In this document: piece after piece, positions 34,220-42,807 of the stretch
Numbering within the stretch: the stretch's first letter is position 1
Layout: each line of letters opens with the position of its first letter
Assembly: GCF_006540305.1 (NCBI RefSeq)
Contig: NZ_BJOR01000001.1
Location: 5,704,001-5,768,000, forward strand
DNA from: Streptomyces sp. 6-11-2
GTDB lineage: Bacteria; Actinomycetota; Actinomycetes; Streptomycetales; Streptomycetaceae
Length of the DNA: 64,000 bases
Direction of reading: 5' to 3'
Program-made: the position numbers and the translations under genes
The notes under the pieces: generated by a model
What the model saw: only the letters and a program-made list of their open reading frames with translations
What the model was told of the DNA's origin: nothing
The model's database searches: none

Positions 34220-34260
34220 GCGCGGTCGCGACGACGGAATTCCGACGGATGCGACCGCGC
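34220..34260 (+). promoter_or_regulatory. Inverted repeat in the chpC leader or promoter
   Basis: GCGCGGTCGC (34220-34229) pairs exactly with GCGACCGCGC (34251-34260). The enclosed segment contains the palindrome CGGAATTCCG (34235-34244). It ends 43 bases before the chpC ATG. It could be a leader structure or an operator. Unlike the chpH hairpin, it does not cover the ribosome site. Confidence 0.55.
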
Positions 34261-34303
34261 GTTCCGGAAGGTTCGAGAAGGTCGAAGGCAGGGATTCAGC
34301 AAA

Positions 34304-35137
34304 ATGCGACAGGTCACCCGAAAGGGCCTGATGACGGTGGCCGCGGCCACCGGCGTGATCGCCGCGGCGAGCGGCTACGCCCACGCCGACGCGGGCGCGT
34401 CCGGCGCCGCGTCCCGGTCACCGGGCGTGCTGTCCGGCAACACGGTGCAGGTGCCGGTGCACGTGCCGGTGAACGTCTGCGGCAACACGATCAACGTCGT
34501 CGGACTGCTCAACCCGGCGGCGGGCAACACCTGCGCCCAGCACGGCGGCGGCAGCGCGTCCGGGAACAACGGCGGTGCCCACGCCCAGGGGCGCACCAGC
34601 GGCTCGCCGGGTGTCGGCTCCGGCAACACGGTGCAGGTGCCGGTCGACGTGCCCGTCAACGTCTGCGGCAACAGCGTCGACGTGATCGGTGTGGCCAACC
34701 CGGCCATGGGCAACCACTGTGCCAACGGCGGCGGGAGCCACACCACGCCTCCGGGCGGCGACCGGGAGAACCCGCCCGGCACACCGAGGCACCCGGGTCA
34801 CCCCGGCCACCCGGGTCACCCCGGCCACCCGGGACATCCGGGGACGCCCGGTCACCCGGGTACTCCGGGTCAGCCCGGCACGCCCGGCACACCTGGCACT
34901 CCTGCCACCCCCGCTACCCCGGCCACGCCGCCCTCCGAGGGCGGCGGCAGCGGCACTCCCGGTGGTTCGACGCGGGTGAACCAGCCGGAGGCGCAGTCCG
35001 TCGCCGCGACCAGCAGCCGGGCGCAGCTCGCCCACACCGGCAGCGAACTGCCGATGGGCGCCGTCCTGCCGGTGGGCGCGGGCGCGCTGCTCGCGGGTGC
35101 GGTGCTTTACCGCAAGGCACGGACCTCCGCCAGGTAG
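34304..35137 (+). CDS. chpC: Long, cell-wall-anchored chaplin ChpC
   Basis: The 277-residue protein has a signal peptide (about 1-28) and two chaplin domains with paired cysteines (VNVCGNTIN and VNVCGNSVD repeats). A Pro/Gly/His/Thr-rich spacer follows (about residues 145-210, GHP and GTP triplets), then the sorting signal LAHTG, a hydrophobic helix and the basic tail YRKARTSAR. Long chaplins are anchored to the wall by sortase and hold the short chaplin fibrils. LAXTG signals are used by class E sortases. The spacer is coded by tandem repeats and probably varies in length. Confidence 0.95.
   Translation: MRQVTRKGLMTVAAATGVIAAASGYAHADAGASGAASRSPGVLSGNTVQVPVHVPVNVCGNTINVVGLLNPAAGNTCAQHGGGSASGNNGGAHAQGRTSGSPGVGSGNTVQVPVDVPVNVCGNSVDVIGVANPAMGNHCANGGGSHTTPPGGDRENPPGTPRHPGHPGHPGHPGHPGHPGTPGHPGTPGQPGTPGTPGTPATPATPATPPSEGGGSGTPGGSTRVNQPEAQSVAATSSRAQLAHTGSELPMGAVLPVGAGALLAGAVLYRKARTSAR
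34790..34932 (+). repeat. Collagen-like codon repeats in chpC
   Basis: Nine-base and eighteen-base tandem units (CACCCGGGT, CACCCCGGC) and then GGCACTCCT-like units encode GHP, GTP and ATP triplets of the wall-spanning spacer. These are coding repeats, not a CRISPR array. Slippage would lengthen or shorten the spacer in frame. Confidence 0.85.
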
Positions 35138-35164
35138 CCCGAAAACGGCGATGCCCATGACAGA

Positions 35165-35190
35165 GCGGGCCCCGCTTCGGCGGGGCCCGC
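35165..35190. terminator. Hairpin terminator between chpC and the DUF5703 gene
   Basis: The 11-base arms GCGGGCCCCGC and GCGGGGCCCGC close a TTCG tetraloop. The genes on both sides converge on it, so it probably serves both. Confidence 0.88.
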
Positions 35191-35210
35191 TGTGGCTCGG
35201 CCGCCTCAGC

Positions 35211-35399
35211 TCACCACGTGGCGCGCACCTGGCGGATGATCCGCCGGCGCAACCGCACCCTGCGGCTGCCGTCGCGCAGCAGGCTCAGACGGTACAACTC
35301 CCAGTGTCCGTACTCGGCGTGGTCCGTCAGCAGACGTGCCGTCTCCTTGCGGGACACCCCGCGCGGGACGTACACGTCGACAAATTCGTATTCCGGCAT
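35211..35399 (-). CDS. DUF5703-family small protein
   Basis: The 62-residue basic protein (MPEYEFVDVYVPRGVSRKET, ending RRRIIRQVRATW) matches a small family conserved beside these loci in Streptomyces and annotated DUF5703. There is no signal peptide or membrane helix. Its N-terminus is acidic, and the C-terminal half has eleven Arg in 25 residues, which could favour nucleic-acid or membrane-surface binding. It is divergent from the acidic-tail gene across 47 bases. The function is unknown. Confidence 0.8.
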   Translation of the reverse strand: MPEYEFVDVYVPRGVSRKETARLLTDHAEYGHWELYRLSLLRDGSRRVRLRRRIIRQVRATW

Positions 35400-35446
35400 C
35401 GCATCTATTGTGCGGGCTGGGGCCCGGTACGGATAGCGTCTGCACT

Positions 35447-36172
35447 ATGTCTGATGCTGCGCAGCCCACCGCTGCCGAGGTACGCGCCGCCGCCGAGGCG
35501 GTCAAGACCGCGCTCGACCGCCACCTGGCCGCGGTCGAACGCAGGTCGGGTGACGAAGACCCGGCCGTCTACGAGGCGTTCAACCAGCTGGCCGCGGCGG
35601 CGGAGACGTACGACGAACTGCTCTACGACCGCTACGACGAGGTCACGCCCTTCGAGATCCCCGGTGACGACTCGCTGCCGCCGTACACGGGTCCCGAGGA
35701 GCCGAACGCGATCAGCGTGATCATCCGCCGCGACTACGCCGTGGTCGAGCCGCAGCGGCTGCTGACGCAGGCCCAGCGGGTGGAGGCCGCGGACTCCGAG
35801 GCCGTCCTGGGCACCGCCGAGGGCGCCTCCGGCACGGCGCACGGGGCGATCGGCATCCTGTTCGGCGAGTTCGAACCGGACGAGATCGCCTCCCGGCACA
35901 AGGAGTTCGGCCTGGAGGAGGGTGACTCGACTTTGTGGGTCACCGCCGCGGACGAGCCCGCCGACCCGGGCGAATGGCTGGACGCCCCCTTCGAGCACGT
36001 CGACCCGGAGCGGGTCGTCTGCCGTTTCGACGTCAGCGCGGTCTTCGACGACGAGGACGAGGAGCTGGACGACGACCTCGACGAGGACGAGGACGAGGAC
36101 CTCGACGAGGACGACTTCAGCGCGCCGCTCGACGAAGAGGACCTGGAACCGCTGGACGCGAACGACCGCTGA
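35447..36172 (+). CDS. Conserved hypothetical protein with a very acidic C-terminus
   Basis: The 241-residue cytosolic protein from ATG 35447 has a helical N-terminal part (AAEVRAAAEAVKTALDRHLAAVERR) and a mixed middle domain (ISVIIRRDYAVVEPQRLL, IGILFGEFEPDEIASRHKEF). Its tail (about 200-241) is mostly Asp, Glu and Leu. The tail may be a disordered, cation- or basic-protein-binding region. I recognise it as conserved in Streptomyces but cannot name a function. It starts divergently from the basic DUF5703 protein, which is a striking charge contrast. Confidence 0.75.
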   Translation: MSDAAQPTAAEVRAAAEAVKTALDRHLAAVERRSGDEDPAVYEAFNQLAAAAETYDELLYDRYDEVTPFEIPGDDSLPPYTGPEEPNAISVIIRRDYAVVEPQRLLTQAQRVEAADSEAVLGTAEGASGTAHGAIGILFGEFEPDEIASRHKEFGLEEGDSTLWVTAADEPADPGEWLDAPFEHVDPERVVCRFDVSAVFDDEDEELDDDLDEDEDEDLDEDDFSAPLDEEDLEPLDANDR

Positions 36173-36285
36173 GGCCCGTGGGCGGACCGGCGGTCGCCGG
36201 TCCGCCCCGGTCGCACGCCGGGTGGGTCCCCGACGGCTGAGGCGTGTGTTCCAGGAGCGCTGGGAGTTCCAGGAGTTCCGGGATC

Positions 36286-38736
36286 TCAGCCGGCCGTTCC
36301 CTCCTGTGTCCCGGGATCCTGCGCCGGGGGCTGGAGCAGGGCGGGCAGGCGGGTCGTACGGGGCCTGGCCGGGATCTCGGCGACGGCACGGGGCAGTGCC
36401 TGCTCCACGCCGTGCACCACGGACAGATGCCGGGCGGCCCGGCTGAACGCCGTGTAGACCCACGGGCGGCTGAGCCCCTTGGCCGCGTCACCGGGCAGCA
36501 CGACGACCACCGCGGGCCACCGGCCGCCCACGGCCTGGTGCGCGGTCAGCGCCCAGCCGTGCCGCAGTTGCGACTCCACCCGCTCCTTCGGGACCACCAC
36601 GTGGGCGTCCGAGCAGGACAGGTGCAGTCCCTCGGCGTCGGCCTTCACCACCTGTCCGGGCAGCGTACGGCCCGGAGCGGGGGAGTAGGCGATCCGGTCG
36701 CCGGGGTCGAAACCGCCGAAGCGGCCGGGGCCCGGGTTGAGCCGCTCCTTCAGCGCGGCGTTCAGCGCGCGCGTGCCGGCCGCGCCGCCGTGACCCGGGG
36801 TGATCACCACGGTCTGCTCGGCCGGGACGCCGATCGCCCGCGGCACCGAGTCCGCGACGAGTTGCACGGTCCGGTGCACGGCCTCGCCCGCGTCCCGCAC
36901 CGGGACGATCACCACCTCCTTGCCGGGCGCCGCCACCTGGTTCAGCTCGCCGGCGCCGACGCCGGAAACCAGCTCGCCCAGCGGGCCCGGATCCGGCAGG
37001 CGCGAGGCGATCTGCGGGCACACCCGCGCCGCCAGCAGATCCGCGAACACCCGACCCGGGCCGACCGACCACAGCACCGCCGGATCCCCGGCCAGCACCA
37101 GCCGCGCCCCGTCCGGCAGCGACTCGACCAGCAGGGCCGCCGTCTCCACGTCCAGTTGGGGCGCGTCGAGCACGACGAGGAGGTCCAGCGCGAGCGAACC
37201 GTCCTCGTCCCGGCCGGGGCCCTCGGCGCCGGACAGCAGTCCGGCCATGGTGGCGACGGCGGACTCGGGCGCCTCCGAGGGCTCCTGCGCCTGCGGGAGC
37301 CGCCCGAGAAGCTGCCCGAAGCCGTCCCGGCCGAGCGGGCTGTGGGCGGCGGCCCAGGCGCGCAGCCCGAGACGACCCGCCTCGACGAGCAGCCGCGCGG
37401 GCTCGATGTGGGACGCCTCCCCGCCGGTGTGCAGCACCAGTCCGTGCCCGGCCACGGCGCGGAGCAACTCGGCGGCGGAGCCCTGCGCGGAGGTGGCGGC
37501 CCGCTCCCAGTCCGTGGCCGAACCGCCTTCCTTCGGCGCGGAGTTGATCAGGCGGGCGAGTCCGTCGGCCAGACTCTCCTCGGCGAGCGCGTACCGCTCC
37601 AGGCCGACGAGGACGCGCACCGGACGCCCGCCGTCCTCGTCCGCCTCCTCGGTGGCCGGGGCGTCCTCCAGGGCGTCCTGGAACACCAGGGCCTCGCCCT
37701 CCGCCAGCGTGCCGTTCAGGGCCGCCTCGGGGTCGGGCACCGCCCGCTGGGCCAGGGCGGCGGTCAGGGCCGGGGCTTCCAGGGCCGTGTGCCCGGCGAG
37801 GGCGGCCTGCTCCAGCAGCCACACGGTGAAGGCCCGCCCGCGGCGCTCGTCGTCCGGGCCGCACTCGGCGCCGAGCAGGGCGCGCGCGAACCCGTCGGCC
37901 TGCTCCGGCCGTACGCCGGTGACGTGGAGCAACTGCCAGGGGTCGGCGTGCAGCCGCTCCTCCGCGCCCTCGCCGAGGGCGGCGGCGACCTGGGGGGCGA
38001 GCGTCTCCGGTGCGCCGCCCTGGGCCAGCACCCGGCGCACCGCCTGGACGGTCTCCGGCGCCGGCCCGGCGGGCGCGGTGGCGGCCTCGGGTGCCACGGT
38101 CCTCGGCCGCGGTGCCGGTTCGGGGGCGGGGCGGCGCGGTGCGGGCTCGGGCTCGGCGAAGACGGTGGCCGAGGGCTTCTCACCGCTCTCCACGGCCCGC
38201 ACGGCGGCCAGCAGGTCGGCCGCCGTGCCGCTGAGCTTGCCGCCGCTCTCGATCTGCCCCTTCCGCTCGGCCTTCCGCTGCTCGATCCGCTCCCGCTCGA
38301 CCCGCTGAGCCGCCAACTCGGCCTCGGCCTCGGACCTCTTGCCCCCGTCCGAGCCGTCCGAGGGCTCCGCCTCCGCGCCGGACCGCCCGTCCTCCGCCGA
38401 GTCACTGCCGCCCGCGCTCGCGCCGTCCTCCGGGGCGACGCCCTTGCCCGAGGCCGCACCGGCCTCGGAGGCGCCGTCCTCCGAGTTCGCCCCGCCGTCC
38501 GAGGCGCCGCCTTCCCCGGCCCCCTCGGCTTCCGAGGCGCCGCTCCCGGCGCTCGTTCCGGCCCCGGAGGCGCCCCCCTCCGCAGCCGCCCCGCCTTCCT
38601 GCGCGCTGTTTCCCGACATCCCGCCCCCCGGCGTACCGCCCTCCCCGACCGGGCCGTCGTGGCGGAGGCCGTCGTCCGCCCCGGGGTCCGGGGTGCCAGG
38701 CCCCGTCTGTTCCGTGGTCTCCGGCTCCGTGCTCAC
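36286..38736 (-). CDS. RecD-like helicase-fold protein with eroded ATPase motifs
   Basis: The 816-residue protein has a disordered Gly/Ala/Glu/Ser-rich N-terminus (1-160). A helix-hairpin-helix-like part (about 225-330) follows, and then a RecD2/SF1B-like core. The core is recognisable from LVLAGDPAVLWSVGPGRVFADLL (548-568), LTAHQAVGGRWPAVVVVLP (730-748) and WVYTAFSRAARHLSVVHG (759-776). Key residues are missing: Walker A reads TGGEASHIEP (437-446) without Lys or Ser/Thr, Walker B reads LDAP instead of VDEA (523-526), and the motif III Gln is replaced. It is probably not an ATP-driven helicase. The GTG start overlaps the stop of the aldo/keto reductase gene upstream, so translation is coupled. 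Confidence 0.82.
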   Translation of the reverse strand: MSTEPETTEQTGPGTPDPGADDGLRHDGPVGEGGTPGGGMSGNSAQEGGAAAEGGASGAGTSAGSGASEAEGAGEGGASDGGANSEDGASEAGAASGKGVAPEDGASAGGSDSAEDGRSGAEAEPSDGSDGGKRSEAEAELAAQRVERERIEQRKAERKGQIESGGKLSGTAADLLAAVRAVESGEKPSATVFAEPEPAPRRPAPEPAPRPRTVAPEAATAPAGPAPETVQAVRRVLAQGGAPETLAPQVAAALGEGAEERLHADPWQLLHVTGVRPEQADGFARALLGAECGPDDERRGRAFTVWLLEQAALAGHTALEAPALTAALAQRAVPDPEAALNGTLAEGEALVFQDALEDAPATEEADEDGGRPVRVLVGLERYALAEESLADGLARLINSAPKEGGSATDWERAATSAQGSAAELLRAVAGHGLVLHTGGEASHIEPARLLVEAGRLGLRAWAAAHSPLGRDGFGQLLGRLPQAQEPSEAPESAVATMAGLLSGAEGPGRDEDGSLALDLLVVLDAPQLDVETAALLVESLPDGARLVLAGDPAVLWSVGPGRVFADLLAARVCPQIASRLPDPGPLGELVSGVGAGELNQVAAPGKEVVIVPVRDAGEAVHRTVQLVADSVPRAIGVPAEQTVVITPGHGGAAGTRALNAALKERLNPGPGRFGGFDPGDRIAYSPAPGRTLPGQVVKADAEGLHLSCSDAHVVVPKERVESQLRHGWALTAHQAVGGRWPAVVVVLPGDAAKGLSRPWVYTAFSRAARHLSVVHGVEQALPRAVAEIPARPRTTRLPALLQPPAQDPGTQEGTAG

Positions 38737-39716
38737 AGCGTGCTCCAGTCGTGATCGGGATAGCGGTGCACGGGCTCCGACACGTCGTCGAGCGCCCGGC
38801 AGATCTCGTCAGGAAGACTAAGCGCCTCCACTGACAACACCGCCGTGAGCTGCTGCGCGTTGCGGGTACCGACGATCGGCGCCGTCACGCCCGGCCGGTC
38901 GCGGACCCAGGCGAGGGCCACCTGGAGCGGGGTCACCGCCAGCCCGTCCGCCGCCGTGGACACCGCGTCCACGATGCGGCCCGCCGTGTCGTCCAGGTAC
39001 GGCTCGACGAACGGCGCCAGGTGTTCCGAGGCGCCCCGCGAGTCCGGCGGCGTCGCGTTGCGGTACTTGCCGGTCAGCACGCCGCGGCCCAGCGGTGAGG
39101 ACGGCAGCAGGCCGACGCCCAGGTCCAGCGCGGCGGGCAGCACCTCGCGCTCCACGCCGCGTTGCAGCAGCGAGTACTCCATCTGCGTGCTCGCCAGCCG
39201 CGTCCGGGTGCCGGGCGCCGCGAGCTGCCAGGTCGCGGCCTTGGCCAGCTGCCAGCCGCAGAAGTTGGAGACGCCCGCGTAGCGCACCCGGCCGCTGCCG
39301 ACGGCGAGGTCGACCGCGTGGAGGGTCTCCTCCAGCGGTGTGTGCGGGTCGAAGGCGTGGACGTGCCACACGTCGACGTAGTCCGTGCCGAGGCGGGCGA
39401 GGGAGGCGTCCAGCGCGGCCAGCAGATGGCCGCGGGAGCCGTCGAAACGCCGGTCCGGGTCCGGCACGCTGCCCGCCTTGGTCGAGAGGACCAGGTCACG
39501 GCGGGGCACGAGGCCGTCCATGAGCAGCCCGAGCAGGTACTCGGCCTGTCCGTCGCCGTACACGTCCGCCGTGTCCACGAGGGTGCCGCCCGCCTCCCAG
39601 AACACCTTCAGCATGTCCGCGGCGTCGTGCTCGTCGGTGTCCCGGCCCCAGGTGAGGGTGCCGAGGCCGATGCGGGACACGCGCAGGCCCGTACGGCCGA
39701 GATGCCTCTGCTCCAT
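38733..39716 (-). CDS. Aldo/keto reductase
   Basis: From ATG 39716 the 327-residue protein is a full TIM-barrel aldo/keto reductase. The catalytic tetrad is visible as Asp in VDTADVYG with Tyr just after, Lys in LSTKAG and His in VWHVHAFD. The NADPH-binding C-terminal part includes PIVGTRNAQQL. It probably reduces an aldehyde or ketone with NADPH. The TGA overlaps the GTG of the RecD-like gene (GTGA), so the two are one operon. The functional link between them is unclear. Confidence 0.92.
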   Translation of the reverse strand: MEQRHLGRTGLRVSRIGLGTLTWGRDTDEHDAADMLKVFWEAGGTLVDTADVYGDGQAEYLLGLLMDGLVPRRDLVLSTKAGSVPDPDRRFDGSRGHLLAALDASLARLGTDYVDVWHVHAFDPHTPLEETLHAVDLAVGSGRVRYAGVSNFCGWQLAKAATWQLAAPGTRTRLASTQMEYSLLQRGVEREVLPAALDLGVGLLPSSPLGRGVLTGKYRNATPPDSRGASEHLAPFVEPYLDDTAGRIVDAVSTAADGLAVTPLQVALAWVRDRPGVTAPIVGTRNAQQLTAVLSVEALSLPDEICRALDDVSEPVHRYPDHDWSTL

Positions 39717-39868
39717 GGTCGCGAGATTACTGGCCACGGCTGGTACGTGGGTGACCTGTGGACAACCCGGTCCCCGCCCGCCGGGGCGGCGCCGCGAACC
39801 GGCCGTCCCGCAGGTCGTGCACTGCCATGTGCCGTGGCGCCGCGCTAGTGTTCCCCGCACAACGGACG

Positions 39869-39882
39869 TTACTGATCGGTAA
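39869..39882. promoter_or_regulatory. Near-perfect palindrome overlapping the ribosome site of the LLM gene
   Basis: TTACTGATCGGTAA is symmetric except for one central T/G pair. It is typical in form of TetR-family operators. It ends at the AAGGGGAA ribosome site, 10 bases before the ATG at 39893. No regulator is adjacent. Confidence 0.45.
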
Positions 39883-39892
39883 GGGGAACGGC

Positions 39893-40948
39893 ATGCAGCT
39901 CGGGATCAACCTCGGCTACTGGGGTGCCGGCATGGACGCGGACAACCTGGCCGTCGCGCAGGAGGCGGACCGCCTCGGATACGCCGTGTGCTGGGCGGCC
40001 GAGGCCTACGGCTCGGACGCGGCCACCGTGCTCACCTGGGTCGCAGCGCAGACCGAGCGCATCGACGTGGGCTCGGCCATCTTCCAGATCCCCGCCCGGC
40101 AGCCCGCGATGACGGCGATGACGGCCGCCACGCTGGACTCGCTGTCCGGCGGCCGCTTCCGGCTCGGCCTCGGCGTCTCCGGCCCGCAGGTGTCCGAGGG
40201 CTGGTACGGCGTGAAGTTCGACAGGCCGCTGGCCCGCACCCGCGAGTACGTCGAGATCGTCCGCAGGGCGATGACGCGGGAATGGCTGACGTACGACGGC
40301 GAGCACTGGACGCTGCCGCTGCCGGGCGGTCCCGGCAAGCCGATCAAGCTGACCGTGCACCCGCAGCGTGAGCACATCCCGCTCTACATCGCCGCCATCG
40401 GCCCGAAGAACCTGGAGCAGACCGGCGAGATCGCCGACGGCGCGCTGCTCATCTTCCCCTCCGCCGACCACCTCGAGGAGACGGCGGTCAAGCACCTGCG
40501 CGCCGGCCGCGAGAAGGCCGGCAAGGGCCTGGACGGCTTCGACGTCTGCCCGACCCTGCCGCTGGCCGTCGGCGACGACAAGGACGTGTCCCGCCTCGCC
40601 GACACCTTCCGCCCCTACACCGCGCTGTACGTCGGCGGCATGGGCAGCCGCAAGCAGAACTTCTACAACCAGCTCGCCCGTCGCATGGGCTACGAGAAGG
40701 AGGCCGCCGAGATCCAGGAGAAGTACCTGTCCGGCGACAAGCAGGGCGCCGCGGCCGCCGTACCGCAGCAGCTCATCGACCAGACCACACTGCTCGGCTC
40801 CGTCGACCGGATCGCGGACCGCATGAAGGCCTACGCCGCGGCGGGGGTGACCACGCTGACCCTCGCCCCCGCGGGCTTCACGCTGGAGGAGCGGCTGGCC
40901 TCGCTGCGGGTCGGCACCGAGGCCCTGGAGCGTGCCGGGCTGGCGTGA
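39893..40948 (+). CDS. LLM-class F420-dependent oxidoreductase
   Basis: The 351-residue protein from ATG 39893 is a luciferase-like TIM barrel. LGINLGYWGAGMDADNL at the start, VGSAIFQIPARQPAMTAMTAATLD and the GRFRLGLGVSGPQV block mark the actinobacterial F420-dependent LLM group. It should use coenzyme F420 (or FMN) for hydride transfer. The substrate is not known. It is a single gene, divergent from the aldo/keto reductase, with a palindrome over its ribosome site and a GC hairpin after it. Confidence 0.9.
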   Translation: MQLGINLGYWGAGMDADNLAVAQEADRLGYAVCWAAEAYGSDAATVLTWVAAQTERIDVGSAIFQIPARQPAMTAMTAATLDSLSGGRFRLGLGVSGPQVSEGWYGVKFDRPLARTREYVEIVRRAMTREWLTYDGEHWTLPLPGGPGKPIKLTVHPQREHIPLYIAAIGPKNLEQTGEIADGALLIFPSADHLEETAVKHLRAGREKAGKGLDGFDVCPTLPLAVGDDKDVSRLADTFRPYTALYVGGMGSRKQNFYNQLARRMGYEKEAAEIQEKYLSGDKQGAAAAVPQQLIDQTTLLGSVDRIADRMKAYAAAGVTTLTLAPAGFTLEERLASLRVGTEALERAGLA

Positions 40949-40999
40949 CCGCCCGCCGCGACATGCAGGCGGCGGGGCGGTACGGCGGTGGCTTTTCGC

Positions 41000-41038
41000 G
41001 GCCGTGGTGGGGGCTCGGGGGTCTTCCCCGCCACGGCC
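41000..41038. terminator. GC hairpin after the LLM gene
   Basis: Arms 41000-41012 and 41026-41038 pair over 13 bases with one G-U pair around a 13-base loop. There is no T run, as is usual for Streptomyces terminators. Confidence 0.7.
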
Positions 41039-41220
41039 GTCATGGAGAACAACGCCTCCGCCGCCGCGCGGTTACGCCCGTGTCCGGCCCCGTTCCGGTC
41101 GCCCCGCCGCCCGCCGCACGCTCCTCCGTTCGGCGTAGTGCGCCCTCACCCCTGTTGCGGCACCCCCGCGGTCGCATTCGACTCGAGCCGCGCGGCAGTC
41201 GGGCAGGGAGGCGGCCCGCG

Positions 41221-41732
41221 GTGCTTTGGCCCGGAAGCCTGTTCCAGGAGATCCTCGACCACGACGAGTCCTTCCGGCTGATCTGCTCCATCGAGGCCGG
41301 CGGGGAGGCGCGGGGCGGCTGGGAGAACGGCCGGATCGCGGCGCTCGTACCGCCCGGCGAGCGCGGCCTCGCCCCGAAGATCGCCCGCCACGGGGCGGAC
41401 GAGGACAAGCCCGGCCGGATCCGCGCCCTGCCGTGCAAGCGCGGTGAGTGCGCCTCGCCGCCGCCGGGTACGACCGGACCATCCAGCGGACGCTGCACGC
41501 GTACACGCTCGCCGGGATCCGCGTCCACCGCGACGTCAGCCTGGCCGTCATGTCCCGTATGGGCCGCATCCTCGGCTGGTCCCCGGCCAGGTCGGCGCTC
41601 CTCGCGGCCGGCATCCACGCCGTGTACGCCTACGAGCGGCTGGTGGGCCGGCGCCGGATGACGACCCTGCGCATGCCCGAGCGCCGCGACGCCCTCGGCG
41701 GACCCGCCGCCCAGGCGCCCGCGTTCGCCTGA
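41221..41732 (+). pseudogene. Ferritin-like domain gene with an internal deletion
   Basis: From GTG 41221 the frame reads LFQEILDHDESFRLICSIEA, then GGWENGRIAALVPPGERGLAPKI and HGADEDKPGRI. This is the start of a Streptomyces ferritin-like family that I remember as about 280 residues. Near 41443 that frame turns into an unrelated Pro-rich tail, while frame 41448-41732 gives the family C-terminus (AAAGYDRTIQRTLHAYTLAGI, MGRILGW, AGIHAVYAYERLVGRRRM, LRMPERRDALGGPA). About 100 central residues, including the expected metal-binding helices, are absent, and the frame changes at the junction. The gene is therefore dead as an enzyme. A short C-terminal peptide from GTG 41448 could still be made. Confidence 0.65.
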
Positions 41733-41747
41733 CGGATGACGCGGGAC

Positions 41748-42746
41748 CTACAGCCAGCCCTGCCGTTTGAACAGCCGGTACAGCAGCATCTCCAGAGCGG
41801 CCATCAGCAGGATCACCGCCGGGTAGGACCAGAGCCAGTGCAGCTCCGGCATGTGCGTGAAGTTCATGCCGTAGATACCGGCGATCATCGTGGGCACCGC
41901 GGCCATGGCCGCCCACGCGGAGATCTTCCGCATGTCGTCGTTCTGCTGGACGCCGGTCTGCGCGAGGTGCGCCGACAGGATGTCCGAGACCAGCCGGTCC
42001 AGGCTCTCCACCGAGTCGTTGACCCGGGTCAGATGGTCGCTGACGTCCCGGAAGAACGGCCGCGCCTTGTCGTCCACGAAGGGCACGGCCGGGGTGAACA
42101 GGCTCGTGCCGGTGCCGCCCAGGCGGGACATCGGCAGCGCCAGCGGGCCCGTCGCCCGCCGGAACTCCGTGATCCGGCGTTTGAAGGCGTAGATGCGTGA
42201 GGCGGAGTGCCGCGAGCCGCCGTCCGGCGAGAAGACCTCCGCCTCCAGCTCCTCCAGGTCCGTCTGGAGCGCGGCGGCCACGTCCAGGTAGTGGTCGACG
42301 GTGGTGTCGGCGATGGCGTACAGCACGGCGGTCGGGCCGTGGCCGAGCGTCTCCGGCTCCTGTTCGAGACGGCGCCGTACGGCGGCAAGCCCGTCGCCCT
42401 CGCCGTGGCGGACCGTCACCACGAACGAGTCGCCCAGGAAGATCATGATCTCGCCGGTGGAGACGGCGTCGCTGCGCGGCTCGTACACCACGGGCTTGAG
42501 CACCACGAACAGGGAGTCGTCGTAGACCTCCAGCTTGGGCCGCTGATGCGCCTTCAGGGCGTCCTCGACCGCCAGGGGATGCAGCGCGAACTCCTCGGTG
42601 ACCAGGCCGAACTCGTCCTCGCCCGGCTCGTGCAGCCCCACCCACACGAAACCCCCGGCGGCCCGCGCCGCGGCCAGGGCGTCGGAGAGGTCGGCGAAGC
42701 CCGGTGTGCGGTGGCCGTCACGGTAGACGGCGCAGTCGACGATCAC
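41748..42746 (-). CDS. corA: CorA-family magnesium/divalent cation channel
   Basis: The 332-residue protein has the large cytoplasmic alpha/beta and long-helix domain followed by two membrane helices at the C-terminus. The diagnostic loop YGMNF lies between them, with MPEL after it. It ends in the basic KRQGWL. It forms a pentameric channel for Mg2+ or Co2+. The gene is divergent from the histidine phosphatase of the mshC block. It begins 15 bases after the ferritin-like relic, tail to tail. Confidence 0.94.
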   Translation of the reverse strand: MIVDCAVYRDGHRTPGFADLSDALAAARAAGGFVWVGLHEPGEDEFGLVTEEFALHPLAVEDALKAHQRPKLEVYDDSLFVVLKPVVYEPRSDAVSTGEIMIFLGDSFVVTVRHGEGDGLAAVRRRLEQEPETLGHGPTAVLYAIADTTVDHYLDVAAALQTDLEELEAEVFSPDGGSRHSASRIYAFKRRITEFRRATGPLALPMSRLGGTGTSLFTPAVPFVDDKARPFFRDVSDHLTRVNDSVESLDRLVSDILSAHLAQTGVQQNDDMRKISAWAAMAAVPTMIAGIYGMNFTHMPELHWLWSYPAVILLMAALEMLLYRLFKRQGWL

Positions 42747-42807
42747 AGAGCGTGTTCTCCCTTCGTCCGGTCGCCACCCGAAGCGTTCGTACGCCTACCC
42801 TGGCCGC

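Noticed and set aside
34790..34932. CRISPR-like or satellite repeats
   Set aside because: The units are 9-18 bases, directly adjacent and in frame inside chpC, encoding GHP/GTP triplets. There are no spacers.
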